Positions 6,419-11,242 of a stretch of 11,242 nt of DNA are shown here, piece after piece; position 1 is the stretch's first letter, and each line of letters starts with the position of its first letter. The DNA comes from an uncultured bacterium (GTDB taxonomy: Bacteria; Bacillota; Clostridia; Oscillospirales; Oscillospiraceae), in NCBI GenBank assembly GCA_905215665.1, contig CAJMQR010000027.1:1-11242 (forward strand). The letters run 5' to 3'. A program made the translations under genes and the position numbers. The notes under the pieces are model-generated. The model was not told the DNA's origin, ran no database searches, and worked only from the letters and a program-made list of their open reading frames with translations.

Positions 6419-8337
6419 TGGCAGCAAGACCTATGCACGGACCTCACGGCCCCGGTGGCATTGCGACAGAACGCCCGAAGAATATGGGAAAGGTGCTGGG
6501 ACGTACGCTCGGCGTCATGTGGAAGGACTATAAGTGGCACTGTGTCGCCGTCCTTGTGTGTATCGTCGCCACGGTTGTCGCACAGCTCTACGGCACGCTG
6601 TTTTTGCAGAAACTCTATGACGCCTACATCGTCCCGATGATTCAGACCGGCGACGCGGACTTCCATCCGCTGCTCATCCAGCTTATCAAAGTCGGTGTGG
6701 TGTACGCCATCGGCGTATTCACGTCCTGGGCGTACAACCGCCTGATGGTCGAGGTTTCGCAGGGGACTATGCGGAATCTGCGCGTCCGGCTGTTCGGCCA
6801 TATGCAGAGCCTGCCCATCCGCTACTTTGATACGCATGCGCACGGCGATATCATGTCTGTCTATACGAACGATATCGACACCCTGCGTCAGCTTATCAGC
6901 CAGAGCCTTCCGAATCTGTTTTCCAGCCTGATCAGTGTGGTCAGCGTGCTGATCAGCATGATCGCCCTGAATGTCCCCCTGACGCTGATGACGCTTGTCA
7001 TGGTGGCGCTGATGCTGTTCGTGACCAAAAGGCTCGCGGGGATGTCCGGAAAATACTTTGTCCGGCGGCAGAAAGACCTCGGCGCCGTCAACGGCTATAT
7101 TGAGGAAATGATGCAGGGGCAGAAGGTCGTCAAGGTATTCAACCATGAAGAAGAGTCCCTTGCCCGCTTCCGCGAACTGAACGAAAACCTGCGTGTAAGC
7201 TCCTGTCAGGCCAACACGTTTGCGAATATTCTGATGCCCGTTAATGCGCAGCTCGGCCATCTGAGCTATGTGCTGTGCGTGGTGGCAGGCGCGGCGCTTG
7301 CCATTAACGGCTATGTGGGCCTGACGCTCGGTACGCTGGCAGCCTTTATGACTCTGAACCGCAGCTTTAATCAGCCGATTGCGCAGATCAGCCAGCAGCT
7401 CAATTCCGTGGTCATGGCGATTGCGGGCGCGGAGCGCGTGTTTCAGCTCATGGATGAAGCACCCGAGAAGGACGAGGGCTATGTCACGCTCGTCAATGTC
7501 AGGGAAGCGCCGGACGGCACGCTGACGGAGACGGACGAACGCACCGGCGTCTGGGCCTGGAAGCATCCGCACAAGGCGGACGGAACCGTGACCTATACAA
7601 AGCTGGCGGGCGACGTTGTGTTTGATGATGTGGACTTCGGTTACACGCCGGAAAAGACCGTCCTGCATAACATCGACCTCTATGCGACTCCGGGGCAGAA
7701 GATTGCCTTCGTCGGCTCCACGGGCGCCGGCAAGACGACGATCACCAATCTGATCAACCGTTTCTATGACATTGCGGACGGGAAAATCCGCTACGACGGC
7801 ATCAACATCAATAAGATCAAAAAGGATGATCTGCGCCGCTCCCTCGGCATGGTGCTGCAGGAGACGCATCTGTTTACCGGCACGGTCATGGAGAACATCC
7901 GCTACGGCCGGCTGGACGCAACGGATGAGGAATGCATCGCGGCGGCGAAGCTGGCCAATGCGGACGGCTTTATCAGCCGTCTGCCGAACGGCTATGATAC
8001 TCTCCTGACCGGAGACGGTGCGAATCTGTCGCAGGGACAGCGCCAGCTTCTCACGATTGCCCGTGCGGCAGTGGCCGACCCGCCGGTGCTGATCCTCGAC
8101 GAAGCGACAAGCTCCATCGACACCCGCACGGAGACGCTTGTGCAGGCGGGCATGGATCGGCTGATGCACGGCAGGACGACCTTCGTCATTGCCCACCGCC
8201 TTTCCACGGTGCGCAACGCCGACTGTATTATGGTGCTGGAGCAGGGGCGCATCATCGAACGCGGCACGCACGACGATCTGATCGCCCAGAAAGGCAGGTA
8301 TTACCAGCTTTACACCGGCAATCAGGTTGGCGCCTGA
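6418..8337 (+). CDS. Heterodimeric ABC exporter, catalytic-site subunit
   Basis: The 639-residue partner half-transporter starts with a Gly/Pro-rich cytoplasmic tail (residues 1-22) common in this subfamily. About six membrane segments lie between residues 41 and 335. A linker insert of about 50 residues (about 350-398, containing WAWKHPHKADG) precedes the nucleotide-binding domain. The domain has Walker A GSTGAGKTT (433-441), Q481, a non-canonical signature LSQGQ (537-541), Walker B VLILDE (557-562) with catalytic E562, and H-loop H593. Its own Walker motifs plus the canonical VSGGQ of the first subunit form the hydrolysing site. Its LSQGQ pairs with the Asp/Gln motifs of the first subunit to form the degenerate site. 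Translation is probably coupled to the first gene by the TAATG overlap; a modest AGGTGAGG precedes the ATG. Confidence 0.93.
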   Translation: MAARPMHGPHGPGGIATERPKNMGKVLGRTLGVMWKDYKWHCVAVLVCIVATVVAQLYGTLFLQKLYDAYIVPMIQTGDADFHPLLIQLIKVGVVYAIGVFTSWAYNRLMVEVSQGTMRNLRVRLFGHMQSLPIRYFDTHAHGDIMSVYTNDIDTLRQLISQSLPNLFSSLISVVSVLISMIALNVPLTLMTLVMVALMLFVTKRLAGMSGKYFVRRQKDLGAVNGYIEEMMQGQKVVKVFNHEEESLARFRELNENLRVSSCQANTFANILMPVNAQLGHLSYVLCVVAGAALAINGYVGLTLGTLAAFMTLNRSFNQPIAQISQQLNSVVMAIAGAERVFQLMDEAPEKDEGYVTLVNVREAPDGTLTETDERTGVWAWKHPHKADGTVTYTKLAGDVVFDDVDFGYTPEKTVLHNIDLYATPGQKIAFVGSTGAGKTTITNLINRFYDIADGKIRYDGININKIKKDDLRRSLGMVLQETHLFTGTVMENIRYGRLDATDEECIAAAKLANADGFISRLPNGYDTLLTGDGANLSQGQRQLLTIARAAVADPPVLILDEATSSIDTRTETLVQAGMDRLMHGRTTFVIAHRLSTVRNADCIMVLEQGRIIERGTHDDLIAQKGRYYQLYTGNQVGA

Positions 8338-8357
8338 AACCCTGAAACAAAGAAACA

Positions 8358-8396
8358 CACCCCGCGCAAAGGTCCGAAGGACTTTTTGGCGGGGTG
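8358..8396 (+). terminator. Intrinsic terminator of the ABC exporter operon
   Basis: The outer arms CACCCCGC (8358-8365) and GCGGGGTG (8389-8396) enclose a further imperfect pairing (AAAGGTCC with GGACTTT, one bulge) closing on a GAA loop. The stem is followed by CATTTGCTTTTCC, a T-rich tail. It lies 20 bases past the exporter stop and 13 bases before the -35 of the next promoter. Confidence 0.8.
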
Positions 8397-8409
8397 CATT
8401 TGCTTTTCC

Positions 8410-8438
8410 TTGCATTTCCGGATAAAATCGACTATGAT
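8410..8438 (+). promoter_or_regulatory. Sigma-A-type promoter of the cysteine desulfidase operon
   Basis: TTGCAT (8410-8415) and TATGAT (8433-8438) are separated by 17 bases. The start site should be near 8445, giving a very short leader of about 15 bases that begins roughly at the Shine-Dalgarno AAAGGGGGTG (8444-8453). The position rules out the GTG at 8394 as the translation start. Confidence 0.8.
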
Positions 8439-8459
8439 ATAAAAAAGGGGGTGCGGTCC

Positions 8460-9734
8460 ATGTTGGATTCGGACATTGTGCAGAGCTATATTGACATTCT
8501 GCATGAGGAGCTGGTGCCTGCCACCGGCTGTACAGAGCCGACCGCGATTGCGTATTGCGCTGCTACGCTGCAAAAACTGCTGGGGTGCAGAGCTGAGCGT
8601 GTCGAGGCCGTTCTGAGCGGAAATATTCTCAAAAACGTCAAGAGCGTCGTCGTGCCGAACACGGGCGGCCGCAAGGGAATCCGCCCGGCCATTGCCGCGG
8701 GGATGATCGCGGGCGATCCGGCGAAGGGCCTGCAGGTTATCGCTGAGGTTCCGCAGGAAAAACAGGCGGAGATCGAGGAGTTCCTGAAAACGACCGAGAT
8801 TGACATCCTCTGCGGGGAATCTCCCTGCCGGCTGGACATCGATCTGCGCGCCTGGGGCGGAGAACACAGCGCCCGTGCGCGCGTCACCAATCACCATACG
8901 AATCTGGTTTATCTGGAGCGGGACGGAGAGATTCTGTGCGAGTTTCCCGTTGTGGATGCGGCAGAGGAGCATATGACCGACAAAGCCTGTCTCAACGTGG
9001 AGGACATTCTGCGCTTTGCCGATACGGTGCCGCTGGAAAAAGTCGAAGAGATTCTGATGCGCCAGGTGGAGCTGAACTCCGCGATTGCGGAGGAGGGGCT
9101 GCGCGGCGCATGGGGCGCACAGATCGGGAAAATCCTGATGGAGGATTATGGCGGCGATCTCAAGCAGCAGGCTAAAGCCTATGCCGCGGCCGGTTCCGAC
9201 GCGCGGATGAGCGGCTGTGAGATGCCCGTGGTCATTCTCTCCGGTTCGGGCAATCAGGGCATTACCGCCTGTATGCCGGTGGTCACCTACGCCAGGCAGA
9301 TCGGCGCGACCAAGGAGCAGCTCTGCCGCGCGCTGATCGTTTCCGATCTGGTGACGATTCTGCAAAAGAGCGGCATCGGCAGACTGTCGGCCTACTGCGG
9401 CGCGATCTCTGCCGGCGTCGGCGCAGGTGCCGGAATCTGCTATCTGCTGGGCGGCGGATATTCCGCGGTGTCACATACTGTGGTCAACGCGGTGGCCATC
9501 CTGTCCGGCACCATCTGCGACGGGGCCAAGCCCTCCTGCGCCGCCAAGATTGCCGCAGCCGTGGATGCCGGCATCATGGGATACATGATGTATCTGCACC
9601 ACCGGGAATTCCGTGACGGCGAGGGGATTGTCGGCGGCAGTGTGGACGACACCATTGCCAATGTCGGCCGTCTGGCGCAGCAGGGGATGAAGCAGACCGA
9701 TCACACGATTTTACGGATTATGTCCGAGGGTTGA
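8460..9734 (+). CDS. cyuA: L-cysteine desulfidase family protein (CyuA/YhaM, UPF0597)
   Basis: The 424-residue protein matches the UPF0597/SDH_alpha-type family whose characterised members (E. coli CyuA, formerly YhaM, and the Methanocaldococcus enzyme) split L-cysteine into hydrogen sulfide, ammonia and pyruvate. Visible features are ELVPATGCTEPTAIA (17-31), PNTGGRKGIRPA (66-77), SGSGNQGITA (261-270), KSGIGRLSAYCGAISAG (303-319) and SGTICDGAKPSC (349-360). C24, C313 and C353 lie where the archaeal enzyme has its iron-sulfur ligands (C25, C282 and C322 from memory); the 40-residue spacing of the last pair is kept. A cytoplasmic role in cysteine catabolism is inferred. The ATG at 8460 is preferred over an in-frame GTG at 8394, because the promoter lies between them and an SD sits 6 bases upstream. 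The next gene follows after 33 bases, probably in the same operon. Confidence 0.85.
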   Translation: MLDSDIVQSYIDILHEELVPATGCTEPTAIAYCAATLQKLLGCRAERVEAVLSGNILKNVKSVVVPNTGGRKGIRPAIAAGMIAGDPAKGLQVIAEVPQEKQAEIEEFLKTTEIDILCGESPCRLDIDLRAWGGEHSARARVTNHHTNLVYLERDGEILCEFPVVDAAEEHMTDKACLNVEDILRFADTVPLEKVEEILMRQVELNSAIAEEGLRGAWGAQIGKILMEDYGGDLKQQAKAYAAAGSDARMSGCEMPVVILSGSGNQGITACMPVVTYARQIGATKEQLCRALIVSDLVTILQKSGIGRLSAYCGAISAGVGAGAGICYLLGGGYSAVSHTVVNAVAILSGTICDGAKPSCAAKIAAAVDAGIMGYMMYLHHREFRDGEGIVGGSVDDTIANVGRLAQQGMKQTDHTILRIMSEG

Positions 9735-9767
9735 AAACGACAAGGCGGCTGTCAGGGAGGGACTTCT

Positions 9768-10367
9768 ATGAAACGTATTATCACGATCAGCAGAGAATTC
9801 GGAAGCGGCGGCAGAACGATCGGCAGGGAAGTGGCGAAACGGTTGGGCTACGGCTTCTATGACCGGGAGCTGGTGGAGGAGGTTGCAAAGCGCAGCGGCT
9901 TCTCACAGGAGTTTATCGAGGAAAACGGAGAGTATGCCAATGCGCGCAGCAGCCTGCTGTTCTACTGGGCGACGGCCAAGCAGCATACGATGGAGAACCT
10001 CTCCATGCACGATCAGATCTACATCGTGCAGACGAAGATCATCGAGGAGCTGGCGGAAAAGGGAGATTGTGTCATCGTGGGACGCTGCGCGGATTATATC
10101 CTGCGCGACCGGAAAGACTGCCTGCATGCCTTCATCTGCGCGGATATGGAGAGCCGTGCAAAGCACATTGTCGAGTATTATGGGCAGTGCGATAAGTCGC
10201 CGGAGAAACGCCTGACGGAAAAGGATCAGAAGCGCAAAGTTTACTATAAGAACTACACCGGCCGGAACTGGGGCGAGGCGAAGAATTACGACATCTGCCT
10301 GAACAGCGGCGTACTGGGGATGGAGCTTTGTGTCCGGTTGATCGAACAGGCTGCCCGGACGGAATAA
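9768..10367 (+). CDS. Cytidylate kinase-like family protein
   Basis: The 199-residue protein belongs to the cytidylate-kinase-like P-loop family (Cytidylate_kin2), common in Clostridia and of uncertain substrate. It begins with ITISREFGSGGRTIGREVA (5-23), where the P-loop is of the GSGGRTIG form rather than a classic GKS/GKT. Then come FYDREL (30-35), GDCVIVGRCADYIL (99-112) and a lid-like basic stretch KRKVYYKNYTGRNWG (155-169), ending in YDICLNSG (174-181). A phosphotransfer activity on a nucleotide or other small molecule is likely from fold alone; true Cmk function should not be assumed. GGGAGG at 9755-9760 sits 7 bases before the ATG. With a 33-base gap and no terminator after the desulfidase gene, co-transcription is probable. 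It is closed by the palindromic terminator at 10452-10483. Confidence 0.88.
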   Translation: MKRIITISREFGSGGRTIGREVAKRLGYGFYDRELVEEVAKRSGFSQEFIEENGEYANARSSLLFYWATAKQHTMENLSMHDQIYIVQTKIIEELAEKGDCVIVGRCADYILRDRKDCLHAFICADMESRAKHIVEYYGQCDKSPEKRLTEKDQKRKVYYKNYTGRNWGEAKNYDICLNSGVLGMELCVRLIEQAARTE

Positions 10368-10451
10368 CGAAAGGCACTGCCGTCAGCACAGGCCGCACGG
10401 ATGCGGAAGAGACTTGCTTTTCAAAGCGAAAAAGTGCAAATCAAATAAGGA

Positions 10452-10483
10452 AGAGCAGCAGTAAGCATGCTTACTGCTGCTCT
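10452..10483. terminator. Perfect 32-bp palindromic, bidirectional terminator
   Basis: The 32-bp sequence is its own reverse complement: 14-bp arms AGAGCAGCAGTAAG and CTTACTGCTGCTCT around CATG. Rightward it is followed by GTTCTCTCTCC, and leftward by TCCTTATTTGATTTG, both modestly U-rich. It lies between the convergent kinase-like and XRE genes and should terminate both. The 84 bases between the kinase-like stop and this palindrome hold no recognisable gene. Confidence 0.8.
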
Positions 10484-10507
10484 GTTCTCTCTCCGCCAAT
10501 ACCGGAA

Positions 10508-10801
10508 TTAAAGGCGGATGCGGCCACCGATGAGACGGCCGGTTGCGGCCAGACGCTCTGCGTCGCGCCCTCTGGGTTCCAGAACGCCGTGTGCGCCGAG
10601 AACCAACAGAATGGCGAGATAGGTATCCCAACCAAGGGGCGCCGCGCCGCGCTCCATTTCTGAGATCTTCTGGCGGCTCTTACCGACTGCGTCTCCCAAC
10701 TCGGCCTGAGACATGCGCATTTTCTTGCGGTATGCGGGCAGCTCCTGCACCAGAGAATTGATGAGCTCTTTCTGTTGTTCGGACTGGACAAATTGAGGCA
10801 T
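10508..10801 (-). CDS. XRE/Cro-type helix-turn-helix regulator
   Basis: The 97-residue protein from the ATG at 10799-10801 begins MPQFVQSEQQKELINSLVQE, a charged helical lead. An HTH_3-type DNA-binding domain follows (about residues 20-72) with RMSQAELGDAVGKSRQKISEME at its core (29-50). The C-terminal tail is Arg/Leu-rich with no recognised sensor domain. Leftward transcription ends at the bidirectional terminator 24 bases beyond the stop. Upstream GTG (10912) and ATG (10900) codons are in frame. They are disfavoured because the GTG abuts the -10 box and the ATG is at most a few bases from the predicted start site. The chosen ATG has a modest AGGG (complement of 10808-10811) 6 bases upstream and leaves a leader of about 105 bases. 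The target is unknown; palindromes around its own promoter suggest autoregulation. Confidence 0.78.
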   Translation of the reverse strand: MPQFVQSEQQKELINSLVQELPAYRKKMRMSQAELGDAVGKSRQKISEMERGAAPLGWDTYLAILLVLGAHGVLEPRGRDAERLAATGRLIGGRIRL

Positions 10802-10870
10802 GTTTTTCCCTGCTTTCTTTATATATTTTTCCCGGCTGCTTGCGGATAGCCGAAGGGGGACTGGAAGCCA

Positions 10871-10890
10871 TTTAACAGTGGACTGTAAAA
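10871..10890. promoter_or_regulatory. Second inverted repeat in the XRE leader
   Basis: Arms TTTAACAGT and ACTGTAAAA around a GG centre pair at 8 of 9 positions. The site lies about 15-35 bases downstream of the predicted XRE transcription start. It could be a second operator or an RNA hairpin in the leader. It shares a TGTAAA core with the -35 operator. Confidence 0.35.
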
Positions 10891-10912
10891 CAGCGTCCAT
10901 GTCATCCTTCAC

Positions 10913-10941
10913 AGTATACCATGTAAAGTGCGGTTTGTAAA
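10913..10941 (-). promoter_or_regulatory. Sigma-A-type promoter of the XRE regulator gene
   Basis: On the minus strand, TTTACA (complement of 10936-10941) and TATACT (complement of 10913-10918) are 17 bases apart. Transcription should start near 10906. The long leader to the chosen start codon contains a near-perfect inverted repeat at 10871-10890. Confidence 0.75.
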
Positions 10942-10945
10942 CCGC
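10930..10945. promoter_or_regulatory. Inverted repeat over the -35 of the XRE promoter
   Basis: GCGGTTTGTAAACCGC is an inverted repeat with 7-bp perfect arms and a 2-base centre that covers the whole -35 element. This is a typical operator position for a small Cro-like regulator. The core TGTAAA of this site recurs at 10922-10927 and 10884-10889. Confidence 0.5.
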
Positions 10946-10957
10946 TTTTCCATTTAT

Positions 10958-10990
10958 ATTTTACGAATTTTTTATGAATATTTTACGAAT
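10958..10990. repeat. Three tandem 11-bp repeats upstream of the XRE promoter
   Basis: ATTTTACGAAT (10958-10968), TTTTTATGAAT (10969-10979) and ATTTTACGAAT (10980-10990) are directly adjacent. The outer copies are identical, and the middle one differs at two positions. The 11-bp period is close to one DNA helical turn, so all copies face the same side. They lie about 50-85 bases upstream of the predicted XRE transcription start. Confidence 0.85.
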
Positions 10991-11076
10991 ACAGGAAAAT
11001 TAGACGCCTTTTTTCCTCTTTTTCCCTTCGGGACTCTTTATTTCAGTAAATAAGTACGAAAAATAATCAATAGCAA

Positions 11077-11090
11077 TAAAAACGTTTCCA
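11077..11090. promoter_or_regulatory. Possible CcpA cre site
   Basis: TAAAAACGTTTCCA matches 13 of 14 positions of the commonly used cre consensus TGWAARCGYTWNCW; only the second base differs. CcpA is the carbon catabolite regulator of Bacillota. The gene controlled would be either outside the window to the right or the XRE gene, whose promoter is about 135 bases away. The surrounding DNA is AT-rich, so a chance match is possible. Confidence 0.3.
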
Positions 11091-11167
11091 AAAAGTTCTC
11101 ATATTACAAGCATTTGCCGCTGAGACAGAGCGTAACAAAACAAAAGAAATGAGAATAAATACATGGA

Positions 11168-11195
11168 TATGGATAAAAATGAATTTTTATCCATA
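11168..11195. repeat. AT-rich 28-bp palindrome with two inverted TTATCCATA motifs
   Basis: Perfect 13-bp arms (11168-11180 and 11183-11195) flank a GA centre. Each arm contains TTATCCATA in opposite orientation, one base different from the DnaA-box consensus TTATCCACA. It may be a binding site for a dimeric protein or an RNA hairpin preceding the next one. No function is certain. Confidence 0.6.
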
Positions 11196-11198
11196 AGT

Positions 11199-11236
11199 TG
11201 CACGGCTGCCACCGGCAGCCGTGCATGGCAGTTTTT
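11199..11236 (+). terminator. GC-rich hairpin followed by TTTTT
   Basis: A 12-bp perfect stem (TGCACGGCTGCC at 11199-11210, GGCAGCCGTGCA at 11214-11225) has a 3-base loop and is followed after 6 bases by TTTTT (11232-11236). It resembles an intrinsic terminator for rightward transcription, yet no upstream rightward gene is seen. It could instead be an attenuator in the leader of a gene beyond the window, or the end of an unrecognised small RNA. Confidence 0.45.
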
Positions 11237-11242
11237 GAAAAA

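Larger units (their letters stand above)
10991..11242. other. AT-rich intergenic region without a recognised gene
   Basis: No credible protein-coding frame is seen between the tandem repeats and the window end. The stretch is clearly more AT-rich than the GC-rich coding DNA to its left. It holds the cre-like site, a small TCCC-TTC-GGGA hairpin (11026-11036), an AT-rich 28-bp palindrome and a GC-rich hairpin near the end. It is probably the control region between the XRE gene and a gene lying to the right of the window. Confidence 0.6.

Noticed and set aside
6352..8415. 687-residue open frame on the minus strand over the second ABC gene
   Set aside because: It is antisense to a gene with complete ABC motifs, is Arg/His-rich without recognisable domains, and has no start signals. 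It is a consequence of GC-rich codon use.
8322..9365. 347-residue minus-strand frame over the cysteine desulfidase gene
   Set aside because: Antisense shadow; the plus-strand protein has all conserved family motifs.
10802..10912. 37-residue N-terminal extension of the XRE protein from GTG 10912
   Set aside because: The GTG touches the -10 box and would lie upstream of the transcription start; the extension has no domain similarity.
11149..11196. Possible 15-residue leader peptide with two Trp codons (MRINTWIWIKMNFYP) before the terminal hairpin
   Set aside because: It would resemble an amino-acid attenuator, but there is no Shine-Dalgarno sequence before the ATG, the DNA is AT-rich, and the stop lies in the palindrome. 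The downstream gene is not visible.

Overview
The window looks like chromosomal DNA of an anaerobic, GC-rich member of the Clostridia (Bacillota), most likely Oscillospiraceae-like. The basis is a yabB-yabC (rsmI) pair as in Bacillus and Clostridia, a ClpC-type unfoldase with a UVR motif, a 2[4Fe-4S] clostridial ferredoxin, an oxygen-sensitive-type L-cysteine desulfidase, strong Shine-Dalgarno sequences, and consensus sigma-A promoters. The taxon is an inference. No phage, insertion sequence, CRISPR, tRNA or rRNA was recognised.

Left part (1-2234). The tail of a DUF4097-like beta-strand protein runs rightward into the window. It converges on a leftward cluster read from the right: a 56-residue ferredoxin (1913-2083), a YabB/TrmN6-like methyltransferase (1120-1836), and rsmI (275-1123), which overlaps yabB by ATGA. 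A 25-bp perfect hairpin at 200-252 separates the convergent genes. A second hairpin lies between ferredoxin and yabB. The ferredoxin has its own promoter in the 151-bp divergent gap next to clpC.

Middle (2235-8337). A stand-alone ClpC-like AAA+ unfoldase starts at TTG and is closed by a terminator. It is followed by a consensus promoter (TTGACT-17-TATAAT) driving two overlapping genes for a heterodimeric ABC exporter. The first subunit carries the degenerate Walker B and H-loop, and the second carries the catalytic glutamate and histidine together with a non-canonical LSQGQ signature.

Right part (8338-11242). A terminator and a second strong promoter (TTGCAT-17-TATGAT) precede a probable operon of an L-cysteine desulfidase (CyuA/YhaM family) and a cytidylate-kinase-like protein. 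A 32-bp palindromic terminator lies between this operon and a convergent small XRE-type regulator. The regulator's upstream region is abruptly AT-rich. It contains a promoter with an inverted repeat over the -35, three tandem 11-bp repeats, a cre-like site, and two adjacent hairpins at the window edge.

Most of the window is ordinary housekeeping and transport. No overt new multi-gene system is visible. The part least explained by known genes is the control region at 10870-11242, and the most informative loose ends are listed as findings.
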